DNA from: JBHELB01 sp041859045
GTDB taxonomy: Bacteria > Hydrogenedentota > Hydrogenedentia > Hydrogenedentales > SLHB01
NCBI GenBank assembly: GCA_041859045.1
Contig: JBHELB010000016.1
Coordinates: forward strand, 131,695 to 195,694
DNA length: 64,000 nt
Reading direction: 5' to 3'
Part shown: positions 50,792 to 61,935 of the stretch, piece by piece
Layout: each line of letters starts with the position of its first letter
How positions within the stretch are numbered: the stretch's first letter is position 1
The notes under the pieces: model-generated
Databases searched by the model: none
Seen by the model: only the letters and a program-made list of their open reading frames with translations
What the model was told of the DNA's origin: nothing
Program-made: the position numbers and the translations under genes

Positions 50792-52891
50792 ATGGAAGGA
50801 AAGAATACATTGATCCGTATTGCACGGCGGACCGTATTGCATCTTTGCGCGGTGACGTTTCTTGTCGGCGGCGTTGCGCAGGCGCAGGCTTCCGACCCCA
50901 CGGAGCTGGCCTCGCGTTTGGCCAGCGGCGACAAGATCCAAGCGGCGTTTGACGCCGCGCGTTACGGTCCCGAGGCGATTCCCGTGATTGCGCCGTTGAT
51001 CGAGGATTCCTCTTTCGACACCCGCTCTGCGGCACAGAACGCGCTCGAGCGGATTGTGGCGATTTCAGGAGGGCGCGAAGACACGCGCCGCGCCGCGAGC
51101 ACCGCACTGTGCGAGGCGATTCCTCGTCTGCAGACTCCCGAGGCGCGCAAGACGCTGCTCCGAATGCTCTCCGTGTCGGGCGGCCCGGAGGCCGCGCCGC
51201 GTCTGCGCGAATGGTTGGGCGATGCAGAACTCTGCGACATGGCGATCTTCGCATTGCAGGCGATCGGCGGTCCCGTAGCGGCGCAGGTCCTACTCGACGC
51301 GTTGACGGCCACCGGCGCGCCTGGGGAAGGCCCGCGTATTCCAAGCGAGCGGCGGGTAGCGGCGATCAAGACGTTGGGCAATTTGCGCGAGCCCGTGGCG
51401 ATCCCCGCGTTGCGCGTCATGGCGCAAGGGGAGGGCCCAGAGGGCCGATTGGCGCTATTCGCGCTCGCGCGGTTGGGTGACGCGAAGGCCGAGGCTCCTC
51501 TGCGTGCGGCAATTCTGGAGACAGCCGATTCGGAACTGTTAGGCGCCTACTTGGAGTTACTGCAGGGATGGTCCCCTGCCAAAGCCGCGCCAAAATACCG
51601 CAGCCTGCTCGAAAATGCCCACGACAGCGCGGTGCGCACGGCCGCGATTGACGGATACGCCCGGAGTGCTGGCGCGAAGAGCGTGAAAGTACTATTGCCA
51701 TGTCTTGTGTCGGACAACGCGGGGGTGGCGCAAGCGGCGGAGCAGGCGTTGCGCGGTATTCCGGGGAGTGGCGTGAACACTCAACTCGTGAAAGCGTGTG
51801 CCAAGGCCGATCCGGAGTTGCGCTGGGCGGTGCTGGCTGTGTTGCAGTCGCGTGCGCCGGAAACGGCTTGGCCGTTGCTCGAGCCGTTGGCAAAAGGGGA
51901 AAGCCCGGAGAGCAAAGCCCGCGCGCTTGAGGTTCTGCTTTCGAACCCTGGTGAGGTGAATCTGTCGTTTCTCGCCGAACTCGCCGCCGCGGGCGGGGCC
52001 GATGCGGCCGGTGCGTATCGAGGGTATCTACGTCTGGCGGAGCAGGCCGCACGCGAGGCAGAGCATGGGGGCGAAGGCGCGGCAGGGCGCGCGCTCGAGC
52101 GGTACTCGCAGGCGTTGGCGCTGGCCCAAGAGGATAGCCAGCAGAACCTCGTATTGCGAGGCATGAAACCGTTTGTGCGCGCGGAGACGTTGCCTGCGTT
52201 GACGCCATACTTTGCGAAGCTGCCGGTGAAAGACGCGGCCTATGAATGCGCCACTGCGGCCGCCATGCAACTTCTCGAGAGCGACCCCTCCGCCGCAAAG
52301 TCGGTGTTTGAGCAAGCCGTCGCCAATGGCTCGCTTCCCGCCGTCGTGGGCGAGGCGGCCGATGGTTTGGCGAAGCTTGGCGCGTCGGTGAATCTGATTG
52401 CTCAGCGCGGCGCGGTGCTTCACTGGCAGGTGATTGGGCCGTTTCCTTATGACCCCCAATCGCCGCAGACCTCCGTCCACCCGCCGGAGCGGCAATACCG
52501 GCCGCGAACTCGGTATGAGGGCGCGGGGCGTCAACGCGTGGCGTGGCGCTCTATGGAGGCCGACCCGCGAACCGGGCTTGTGGATTTGCTAAACGCCCTG
52601 AAGCCGAACCTGAACGTGGTGGCCTATGCGCGCGCGGAGGTCAGCGTGCCCACGGCCCAGACGGCAGTGCTGCGCCTCGGAAGTCAGGAGGGCCTTACCT
52701 GCTGGCTCAACGGGACGCGCGTCTATTCCAGTAGCGGTCAGCGGCCTTTGACGCTCGACGGCGAGACCGTCACGGTGTCGCTACAGGCCGGAACGAACGT
52801 CATTCAACTGAAAGTGCCTCAGACAGAAGCGGAGTGGGCGGCCAGCGCGCGCATTACGGACCCTGAAGGCCGTCCCATCGCTGGTCAGTAG
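50792..52891 (+). CDS. Exported HEAT-repeat protein
   Basis: A 699-residue protein with a signal peptide (TVLHLCAVTFLVGGVAQAQA). TTG 50810 has GGAAGGAAAG upstream and may be the true start; ATG 50792 lacks a clear site. Residues about 40-450 contain about ten HEAT/PBS-lyase-like repeats (VAAIKTLGNLREPVAIPALR; RLALFALARLGDAKAEAPLR; AIDGYARSAGAKSVKVLLPC). The last 180 residues form a different domain with VIGPFPYD and the C-terminal lectin-like GLTCWLNGTRVYSSSGQRPL, plausible for a carbohydrate- or ligand-binding beta-sandwich. Such secreted HEAT proteins are common in planctomycete-like bacteria. Function is unknown. Confidence 0.7.
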   Translation: MEGKNTLIRIARRTVLHLCAVTFLVGGVAQAQASDPTELASRLASGDKIQAAFDAARYGPEAIPVIAPLIEDSSFDTRSAAQNALERIVAISGGREDTRRAASTALCEAIPRLQTPEARKTLLRMLSVSGGPEAAPRLREWLGDAELCDMAIFALQAIGGPVAAQVLLDALTATGAPGEGPRIPSERRVAAIKTLGNLREPVAIPALRVMAQGEGPEGRLALFALARLGDAKAEAPLRAAILETADSELLGAYLELLQGWSPAKAAPKYRSLLENAHDSAVRTAAIDGYARSAGAKSVKVLLPCLVSDNAGVAQAAEQALRGIPGSGVNTQLVKACAKADPELRWAVLAVLQSRAPETAWPLLEPLAKGESPESKARALEVLLSNPGEVNLSFLAELAAAGGADAAGAYRGYLRLAEQAAREAEHGGEGAAGRALERYSQALALAQEDSQQNLVLRGMKPFVRAETLPALTPYFAKLPVKDAAYECATAAAMQLLESDPSAAKSVFEQAVANGSLPAVVGEAADGLAKLGASVNLIAQRGAVLHWQVIGPFPYDPQSPQTSVHPPERQYRPRTRYEGAGRQRVAWRSMEADPRTGLVDLLNALKPNLNVVAYARAEVSVPTAQTAVLRLGSQEGLTCWLNGTRVYSSSGQRPLTLDGETVTVSLQAGTNVIQLKVPQTEAEWAASARITDPEGRPIAGQ

Positions 52892-52896
52892 CAGTG

Positions 52897-53817
52897 ATGG
52901 GCGCACTCAACACGCTCGTGGTTCTCGGGCCGACGGCCTCAGGCAAGACGCGCCTTGGTGTGGCGCTTGCCCGGGCGTTGGGTGGCGAGATCGTCTCGGC
53001 CGATTCCCGCCAAGTCTACCGTGGGCTTGTCATTGGCGCAGGGAAAGACCTTGACGAATACGTTCAAGGCGGACCCCCCGTGCCCTATCACCTGATTGAC
53101 TGCGTCGGTCTGGACCATGAGTACAGCGTGTTCGAATACCAACGCGACTTCTACGCCGTGTTTGAATCCTTACGCGCGCGCGCGACGTTACCGGTGGTCG
53201 TAGGAGGCACCGGGCTTTATCTCGACGCCGTGTTGCGCGGGTACCGTATGGTCGAGGCGCCGGAGTGCCCGGAACTGCGCACAGCGCTCGCATCGCTTTC
53301 TCTCGAGCAGCTCGCGGTGCGCCTTTCGGAATTGCGCGGCGCGTTGCACAACACGACGGACCTCACCGACCGCGCCCGACTAGTGCGCGCAATCGAGATC
53401 GCCGAGTACTCGCGCACGCATCCGCCCGAGCCCGCGCCGGAGGTCAACGCGCTGCTCCTGGGGACACGTTGGCCACGGCCGGTGTTGCACCGTCGCATCG
53501 CCGACCGGCTGCGTGACCGACTGAATGGCGGACTGATCGAGGAAGTGCAAGGACTCCTTGATCAAGGCGTTCCCCTTGCCACCCTGCACTTTCTTGGCCT
53601 CGAATACCGCTACGTGGCCGCTTTCCTGACGGGCGAAATCCGATCGCGCAACGACTTGTTCCAAAAACTTGCCGCGGCGATTGGCCAATTCGCAAAGCGC
53701 CAGGAGACCTGGTTTCGTCGCATGGAACGTCAGGGACAGCGCATTGTCTGGATCGACGCGGCGGACACAGACCGCGCGCTCGCCGTTGCGCTGGACGCAG
53801 GATTTCCGCGCAGATGA
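52897..53817 (+). CDS. miaA: tRNA dimethylallyltransferase
   Basis: A 306-residue enzyme adding a dimethylallyl group to N6 of A37 in tRNAs reading UNN codons. The P-loop is VVLGPTASGKTRLGVALARA (residues 8-27), then IVSADSRQVYRGLVIGAGKD, YHLIDCVG and VVVGGTGLYLDAVLRGY, all diagnostic. The C-terminal region has LHFLGLEYRYVAAFLTGEI and FAKRQETWFRR. The start is ATG 52897 (GTG 52894 is the alternative), five bases after the HEAT-repeat gene. The final codons overlap the glycosyltransferase start by four bases. Confidence 0.95.
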   Translation: MGALNTLVVLGPTASGKTRLGVALARALGGEIVSADSRQVYRGLVIGAGKDLDEYVQGGPPVPYHLIDCVGLDHEYSVFEYQRDFYAVFESLRARATLPVVVGGTGLYLDAVLRGYRMVEAPECPELRTALASLSLEQLAVRLSELRGALHNTTDLTDRARLVRAIEIAEYSRTHPPEPAPEVNALLLGTRWPRPVLHRRIADRLRDRLNGGLIEEVQGLLDQGVPLATLHFLGLEYRYVAAFLTGEIRSRNDLFQKLAAAIGQFAKRQETWFRRMERQGQRIVWIDAADTDRALAVALDAGFPRR

Positions 53818-55061
53818 CGTCTCCGGTGCAACGGTATCTGGCGCGCCGTGGCGTTCACGCCGCGTGGCCGCCGGAACCGCCGCCTGCACCTGCGGCTCGG
53901 GCCGTGGTCATTCCGGCGATGGCGGAATCGGGGAGTCTGTTTCTCACGTTGGAGTCGCTCGCGAAGAACGCGCCGGAACTCCTGGATTCAACCTGTGTTG
54001 TATGTGTCATCAACCAAAGCGCAAATGTCTCGGACGAGATTCGGCAAGATAACGTCGAGACCTTGGCTCGTTTGGCAGAGTACCGGCGTACAACATCGCT
54101 GCACTTGCTGATCGTTAACGCCTGTTCTCCCGGCCGCGAACTTCCCACGGGACAAGGCGTGGGGCTGGCGCGGAAGATCGGCATGGATTGGGCAGCGGCG
54201 TTTATCGACGAAGAGCGCGGGCTCATCCTGTCCCTCGACGCCGACACGTTAGTCGACGCGAACTACTTGTCCTCCGTGGCGGATTTCTTTTCGGGCGACG
54301 GTTGGGCGGCGGTCGTGCCCTATGCGCACGACCTGACGGTGCCCGCGGCGGCGGCGTACGAGTTGTTCTTGCGCTATCACGCGGCCGGGCTGCATTGGGC
54401 CGGGTCGCCCTACCATTACACGGCGATGGGGTGCCGTATCGTCTGCACGGTACGCGCGTATGTCGCTGCCGGCGGGATGAACCGACGGTTAGCGGGCGAG
54501 GACTTCTATTTCCTGCAGGAGCTTGTCAAGACCGGCCGCGTCGGTATGGTTCAAGGGACCGAAGTGCGGCCCTCCGCACGCGCTTCTGCGCGGACGCCTT
54601 TTGGCACGGGACAGTATGTTCAATCCTGGAGCGGAGAAGCCTGCCATCCACTCTATGCGCCGGAGAGCTACGAGATACTCCGCCGCTGGCTCGACGTCGT
54701 GTCCAACGGGGCGGACTGCGACGGTGCAACGCTGCTACACCATGCGGAAGCGATCGATGGCGCGTTGCGGCAGTTCCTCGAGACGGAGAGATTCGCCGAG
54801 GTCTGGGGACGTTTACGCCAGACGCACACGGAAATCCGACGTCTTCGCCGGGAGTTTCATCGTTGGTTCGACGGACTGAAGACCGTTCGGTTGCTGCATC
54901 ATCTGCGCGACAGCGGCCATCCGGACTGCGCCCAGCTTGAGGCCGTGGTGGAACTGATGTCTCGCATGGGGTGCGGCGCTCTTGCGCGGAAGGGCCGCAG
55001 TCTTGGTACGGCCGGACTTACCGTGGCATTACGCAACTGGGAGGACGCCGGATACCCCTAA
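53814..55061 (+). CDS. GT2-like glycosyltransferase
   Basis: A 415-residue soluble protein with a GT-A nucleotide-diphospho-sugar fold. Residues about 28-60 are the N-terminal strand-helix (AVVIPAMAESGSLFLTLESL), and GLILSLDADTLVDANYLSSV (about 140-159) is the DxD-type donor/metal region. GEDFYFLQELVKTGRVGMVQ is the (x)ED block near the catalytic base. The C-terminal 100 residues are helical and charged. It is coupled to miaA by a four-base overlap. Donor and acceptor are unknown; an envelope glycan role is a guess. Confidence 0.75.
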   Translation: MTSPVQRYLARRGVHAAWPPEPPPAPAARAVVIPAMAESGSLFLTLESLAKNAPELLDSTCVVCVINQSANVSDEIRQDNVETLARLAEYRRTTSLHLLIVNACSPGRELPTGQGVGLARKIGMDWAAAFIDEERGLILSLDADTLVDANYLSSVADFFSGDGWAAVVPYAHDLTVPAAAAYELFLRYHAAGLHWAGSPYHYTAMGCRIVCTVRAYVAAGGMNRRLAGEDFYFLQELVKTGRVGMVQGTEVRPSARASARTPFGTGQYVQSWSGEACHPLYAPESYEILRRWLDVVSNGADCDGATLLHHAEAIDGALRQFLETERFAEVWGRLRQTHTEIRRLRREFHRWFDGLKTVRLLHHLRDSGHPDCAQLEAVVELMSRMGCGALARKGRSLGTAGLTVALRNWEDAGYP

Positions 55062-55077
55062 TAACGTGTGTCACAGA

Positions 55078-55106
55078 TTGACAGGGTGCGTACTTTCGGA
55101 TATCGT
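55078..55106 (+). promoter_or_regulatory. Promoter of the small basic protein gene
   Basis: TTGACA (55078-55083), a 17-base spacer and TATCGT (55101-55106), about 80 bases upstream of ATG 55189. The gene also has a strong ribosome-binding site, GGAGGGAG, and its own terminator, so it looks like an independent and well-expressed unit. Confidence 0.7.
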
Positions 55107-55188
55107 GGTCGAGCGGTATGTTTCAGGAAGGTTAGGCGTTGGAGTTCAGTCCTGAATGAACCCGGGACGAACGTGGAGGGAGTGAACC

Positions 55189-55470
55189 ATGGCTACTGGT
55201 GTAACGCTCGAGAAAGTCCTGGACCTTGTTAGTCAGTTCGTGCGTGCGCAGAAGGGGTGCTGGGGACACGACGAATGGGAAGCCTTCCTGGGCAAAGCCG
55301 CAAAGGCTGGCGTCGAAATCACCGACGAGAGCAAGCGCAGCTTGGGGAATCTACTCGAAGCCGCTAAATTCTTCTACGACGATGCGTGCAGCGCCGCGCC
55401 GAAGAAACCGGCTGCGAAAAAGGCCGCCGCCAAGCCAGCCGCGAAGTCTGCCGCGAAGGGCAAGCGCTAA
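55189..55470 (+). CDS. Small protein with lysine/alanine-rich histone-H1-like tail
   Basis: A 93-residue protein. Residues 1-65 look like a small helical domain (VTLEKVLDLVSQFVRAQKGC; DEWEAFLGKAAKAG). Residues 66-93 are an Ala/Lys/Pro tail with repeated AAKP/AAAK units (KKPAAKKAAAKPAAK), as in bacterial H1/Hc1-like and HU-tail proteins that bind DNA or RNA. The head domain is not one I recognise and has no HU signature. Own promoter, ribosome-binding site and terminator suggest high expression. DNA binding is inferred only from the tail. Confidence 0.8.
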   Translation: MATGVTLEKVLDLVSQFVRAQKGCWGHDEWEAFLGKAAKAGVEITDESKRSLGNLLEAAKFFYDDACSAAPKKPAAKKAAAKPAAKSAAKGKR

Positions 55471-55488
55471 TTCCGTAAACGAACTGTT

Positions 55489-55530
55489 CTCTCCGTTGAC
55501 GTGTGCCTTGCGGTGCGCGTCAGCGGAGAG
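55489..55530. terminator. Hairpin between convergent genes
   Basis: CTCTCCGTTGACG (55489-55501) and CGTCAGCGGAGAG (55518-55530) form a 13-base-pair stem with one mismatch, 18 bases after the stop of the small basic protein gene, and just inside the end of the convergent sulfatase gene. TGCTGTTT follows on the plus strand. It probably terminates the plus-strand transcript. Confidence 0.7.
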
Positions 55531-57679
55531 TGCTGTTTCGGAGTTCATCCGCCAGCAGGCCGCGTAAACGGGCGACCGTCTGTTGATTTGCGGCGGCCAC
55601 ATCGCCCGACCACGTTCCTCCACGTCCACGCGGGGCGCGATAGAGCTGTGTCGGGCCCGAGAGGTTGGGGGAGCCCGCGGCGAAGGGGGTTATCCCCGCA
55701 CTCCAGTACAGTCGCCAGTTTGCGTCGCGCAACGACAGGATGAGTGGATCTCCGCTCATGGAGATCGCGCCCGAACCCCGTTTCTGCGCGCGCAGATCAA
55801 AACCCACCGAAGATGCACTGGGCAATACGATGCTGGAAAGCCCAAGTGCTGTCGGCAGTGCGTCCTGGAGTGAGACGGGGGCGGTTTCCGGTTCGCTCCG
55901 AGTGAGCCCAGGAGCCCAAAGGAGCAGCGGAACTTGGAGGGAATCCTCGAATAGCCCGCGCTCTGGCGGCGCGCCCGGCGGGCCGGTGAAATCGTAGCCG
56001 TACGGCGCGGTTACGACGATACATGTGTTTCTGCGCGTGTCATATTCCCGCAGATGCTTGGTGAATGCCCCGATGTGCCGATCCAAATACACCAACAGCG
56101 AGTCGTATTCATCGAGAGGCATGTTTTTCTTGGCGGGATCGATGAATTCGGCGCCGTTTCGCTCGCGCAGGCGCATGTCCCCGAGTTCGCGCAAGCGGAT
56201 GAAGACCAAGAACGGGACGTCGATGTGCTCCGCGATCCAGGTCTTTGCTCGCGCGAGGGTGTCCGCCGAGCCCGCGAGTTGGGTTTGGGCTTGCTGTGGG
56301 GCTTGCTCATCCGCGCCAGCAGCGCCTGTCTGGACGGCCTCCTTGTCCGAGGTATACGCCGTGTCGTACGTCATGAATCCGCGCTCGAAACCGCTGCCGT
56401 AAGTGACGCCCGCGTTTTCTTCGCCTTCGGTTTCCACAAACGCCGCCGTGGCGTAGCCCTTGCCGCGCAGGATCTCGGTCACGGGGGCGATTCCCGGCGG
56501 CAGCGGGCCAGCAGAAGCGCCCAAGTAACGGTGTCTTAGCGGCGACGCCCCGGTCAGGATCGTCATGCACCCCGCTGCGGTCTCCGGGGCGGAGGTATAA
56601 GCTGCGGGAAAGAAGAGTCCGGCGGCGGCCAAGGCGTCCAGCCCGGGCGTTGTCGCCCGCGGATAGCCTAAGGCGGAGAGGTGGCGGCTTGAAAGGCCGT
56701 CGATGGCGACGATGACATAGTTCAGCGGCCGGGATTCCTTGCGCGGAGTGAAGGGCCAGGGGCCCGCGCAGATGAGTTGCCGTTCGGACGTTTGCAACGG
56801 AGGCACGCCGGACAGCTTTTCCCAGGGACTCGGCTTCTCCGCACGCCATGCGACCCGGCAGCGCTTGGTTCCCGGGGGGATACGGCCTGGCGCGATACGG
56901 AATTCGCTCCATCCGCCGGCGGTGAGTGCGACGGGCTGCCACTGTCCCTGACTTTTTTCGCCCAGGAACTGAACGTAGACATAGACTTGCTCGTTGGGTT
57001 TTGCTGGCCGGTAATCCGCGGGGTAAGCCCAGAGCATGCGCACGCCGTCCGTGGCGCTGGCCTCCAAAGGAATCTCGCAAGAGGCCGATTCGCGCAGGCT
57101 ACGGCCTTTCGCGTAGACCCCGCCTGCCGCTTGCGGGCCTGACTCGACTTCAGTGGCGAGATGCCCTTGCTGCACGAGGCCGAACCACTGGTTAAGGCCG
57201 ACGTATCCGCCCCCGAGCGCCGCCATACACAACAGCAGCCAGGCGAGGGCGGGCGTCCGCGAACCGGGCTCGCCCGTAAGCGCCGCGTAAAACGACATTA
57301 GCTTGAGCAGCAGGTGGAGCGCCGCGAAGCCGCCCAGGAAAACCAAGGGTTCGACCTTGGCGATCATGGGATCAGGCCAGGGGATGCTCCAGTGCAACAG
57401 GCCGGGCAGCAACAGCAGCGCCGCGGCCTGCGAAAGGCTCTCGCAGAGGTAGAACGTGCGCGATCCCGTGGGTTTGAGGACGCGGATCACAAACAGATAG
57501 AGGAATTGGAGGGCGAGATAGGCCGCCGTCACGCCGCCCGCGAGTGCCAGGCGCGACGCGAGGGTCGGGACGTAGCCCTGCGCGGCGAGCACCTGCTGGA
57601 GGTAAACCCCCGTGGAACCCGCGGCCAGAAGGAGCGTAAGCAGGTAGAACGTTAGGATCACAGCGATTCCCCTGGCCAT
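55520..57679 (-). CDS. Membrane-anchored sulfatase/phosphoglycerol-transferase-like protein
   Basis: A 719-residue protein with about five N-terminal membrane segments (VILTFYLLTLLLAAGSTGVY; AAYLALQFLYLFVIRVL; ALAWLLLCMAALGGGYVG) and a large periplasmic half with an alkaline-phosphatase-superfamily fold: NYVIVAIDGLSSRHLSALGY, TPGLDALAAAGLFF, the nucleophile region SAPETAAGCMTILTG, PDLVF-like PFLVFIRLRELGDM and VVTAPYGYDF. The residue at the sulfatase formylglycine position is Thr, in the AETAAG context, rather than the C-x-P-x-R motif; Thr is the nucleophile of LtaS-type phosphoglycerol transferases. It may modify glycans or lipids with phosphoglycerol or phosphoethanolamine. Confidence 0.82.
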   Translation of the reverse strand: MARGIAVILTFYLLTLLLAAGSTGVYLQQVLAAQGYVPTLASRLALAGGVTAAYLALQFLYLFVIRVLKPTGSRTFYLCESLSQAAALLLLPGLLHWSIPWPDPMIAKVEPLVFLGGFAALHLLLKLMSFYAALTGEPGSRTPALAWLLLCMAALGGGYVGLNQWFGLVQQGHLATEVESGPQAAGGVYAKGRSLRESASCEIPLEASATDGVRMLWAYPADYRPAKPNEQVYVYVQFLGEKSQGQWQPVALTAGGWSEFRIAPGRIPPGTKRCRVAWRAEKPSPWEKLSGVPPLQTSERQLICAGPWPFTPRKESRPLNYVIVAIDGLSSRHLSALGYPRATTPGLDALAAAGLFFPAAYTSAPETAAGCMTILTGASPLRHRYLGASAGPLPPGIAPVTEILRGKGYATAAFVETEGEENAGVTYGSGFERGFMTYDTAYTSDKEAVQTGAAGADEQAPQQAQTQLAGSADTLARAKTWIAEHIDVPFLVFIRLRELGDMRLRERNGAEFIDPAKKNMPLDEYDSLLVYLDRHIGAFTKHLREYDTRRNTCIVVTAPYGYDFTGPPGAPPERGLFEDSLQVPLLLWAPGLTRSEPETAPVSLQDALPTALGLSSIVLPSASSVGFDLRAQKRGSGAISMSGDPLILSLRDANWRLYWSAGITPFAAGSPNLSGPTQLYRAPRGRGGTWSGDVAAANQQTVARLRGLLADELRNSTLR

Positions 57680-57765
57680 CGAACATGGAGAGCGTTTGAG
57701 CTATCCCCAGGGGCTTTGATACCATGATCGAACTGACTTTACAAGTAGTTGGAGGGATTTTCCCC

Positions 57766-60504
<2,739 letters not shown>

Positions 60505-60510
60505 GGCGCG

Positions 60511-60915
60511 ATGCACGCGTTTAGCGTAAAGACACAAAGCCGCGATCAGTTCGTGAATATCGACGCGGAGGTACAGGCCGCGGTGGACGCGTCGGGCGTC
60601 AAGAGCGGCGTGTGTCACGTCTTTGTGCCGCACACCACCGCCGGCGTGACCATCAACGAGAATGCCGACCCAGACGTTGTGCGCGATCTGCGCGTGATTT
60701 TCGATCGGCTCGTGCCGTGGAGCGCGGGCTATGCGCACGGCGAGGGCAACTCCGCCGCGCATGCCAAAGCGAGTCTCGTGGGCTTTTCGCAGACGGTGCT
60801 TATCGAAGGCGGACGTCTTGCATTGGGGACTTGGCAGTCCATCTACTTTTGCGAATTCGATGGTCCGCGCACACGCAAGGTCTGGGTGCAGATCGTCGGC
60901 ACGTGCCAAAAATGA
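60511..60915 (+). CDS. YjbQ/UPF0047-family protein
   Basis: A 134-residue single-domain beta-structured protein. HVFVPHTTAGVTINENADPD (about residues 34-53) is diagnostic for the YjbQ family and includes the conserved His and Asn; YAHGEGNSAAHAKASLVGFS and LGTWQSIYFCEFDGPR (about 112-127) complete the family pattern. Some members have weak secondary thiamine-phosphate synthase activity; the physiological role is not settled. It is six bases after secA and ends in the convergent terminator. Confidence 0.92.
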   Translation: MHAFSVKTQSRDQFVNIDAEVQAAVDASGVKSGVCHVFVPHTTAGVTINENADPDVVRDLRVIFDRLVPWSAGYAHGEGNSAAHAKASLVGFSQTVLIEGGRLALGTWQSIYFCEFDGPRTRKVWVQIVGTCQK

Positions 60916-60917
60916 AA

Positions 60918-60944
60918 CGAGGCGGCGAGAATCCCGCCGCCTCG
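60918..60944. terminator. Bidirectional terminator between yjbQ-type and SGNH genes
   Basis: CGAGGCGGCG (60918-60927) and CGCCGCCTCG (60935-60944) form a perfect ten-pair, GC-rich stem with a seven-base loop. It lies in the 48-base gap between convergent genes. TGCTGTTGCTT follows on the plus strand and TTTCATTTTTGG on the minus strand, so it works best for the minus strand. Confidence 0.8.
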
Positions 60945-60963
60945 TGCTGTTGCTTCGCTACGT

Positions 60964-61857
60964 TTATTCCGCGATCCAGTCTTTGTAATACGCTTGGTAG
61001 CAGCGGTCGATGATGTACACATATCCCTGCGGCATCGGGTGGACGCCGTCGGGCATGGCCTCGGCGCTGTTGCCGACGTCGGGATTGCCCGTGTGGAACG
61101 GGTCAAACTTCGGCGGCATGCCGGGCAGCGGGCCGTCCTTTGGCGCCGCGGCGCCGTTGCCGTAGTAATGCTGAAGCAGGCCGAAGTGCTGAATGAAAGA
61201 GCACCCCTTCACTTTCTTCATGTAATCCCTTTCGAATTGGGCGAACTCTAGCAGGGTTTGGTTCAGATTTTGAACGTTCACATCCTCGGGAATCGGCATG
61301 TTGAACGTTTTCCGCATCAGCGCCGGATCAAGATAATCGTAGCTGCTCAGGCAGACCTTGATGCCGGGGCGTTGCGCGGCGATGTGGTTCACGAGCGTCT
61401 CGATGTCCTTGCAGATGCGCTCCCACACCTGCTTGCGCTGATCCGGGGACATCGTAACCGTCTTGTCATCCATCACGGACTTCAAGAAGTCATTTCCGCC
61501 GATGCTGAGGTGAACCATATCGATCGTGGGATTGTCTTTCAGCGCCTGATCCAGCGCGTCCAGCTTGGCCACCGCTTCGTTCTTGCCCTTATGATTCTTG
61601 GCCCACTGGTCCGCGCGCGAGCCGCCCAGCGCGGTGGTTTGACCCACGATCTCCACGCCGGTCACGTTGTACTTCTTGAATACCTCCTCAAACGCCTTGA
61701 ACCCGAAAATGCCCGCCGCCCAACTGTCGCCTACGACCAGAATCTTGTGGCTTTGAGCAGGAGCACTTGCCGAAGTCGCGGGCTTCGGACCTCCGCAGGA
61801 GGTGCAGGCCGCCAACGCCAAACACGCCAGAAGCACTAGGAACGTTCTCGTTTTCAT
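60964..61857 (-). CDS. SGNH/GDSL-hydrolase lipoprotein
   Basis: A 297-residue protein with signal peptide MKTRTFLVLLACLALAAC and Cys18 (LAAC lipobox). Block I VVGDSWAAGIFG holds the nucleophile Ser, block III HLSIGGNDFL has the Asn/Gly oxyanion residues, and block V near the C-terminus is DGVHPMPQGYV with the Asp and His. Substrates of the family are esters of lipids or glycans. The chain is longer than core SGNH hydrolases, having a Met/Lys-rich insert after block III. It lies 78 bases after sdhB, which probably does not share its transcript. No terminator separates it from sdhB. Confidence 0.88.
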   Translation of the reverse strand: MKTRTFLVLLACLALAACTSCGGPKPATSASAPAQSHKILVVGDSWAAGIFGFKAFEEVFKKYNVTGVEIVGQTTALGGSRADQWAKNHKGKNEAVAKLDALDQALKDNPTIDMVHLSIGGNDFLKSVMDDKTVTMSPDQRKQVWERICKDIETLVNHIAAQRPGIKVCLSSYDYLDPALMRKTFNMPIPEDVNVQNLNQTLLEFAQFERDYMKKVKGCSFIQHFGLLQHYYGNGAAAPKDGPLPGMPPKFDPFHTGNPDVGNSAEAMPDGVHPMPQGYVYIIDRCYQAYYKDWIAE

Positions 61858-61935
61858 CTTTGCCTTCCTTTATTTACTGCCCGCATCTTCGCGGCGCGAC
61901 AACGCCGCAACCGAATGCGTCGAGACCCGATTCGA

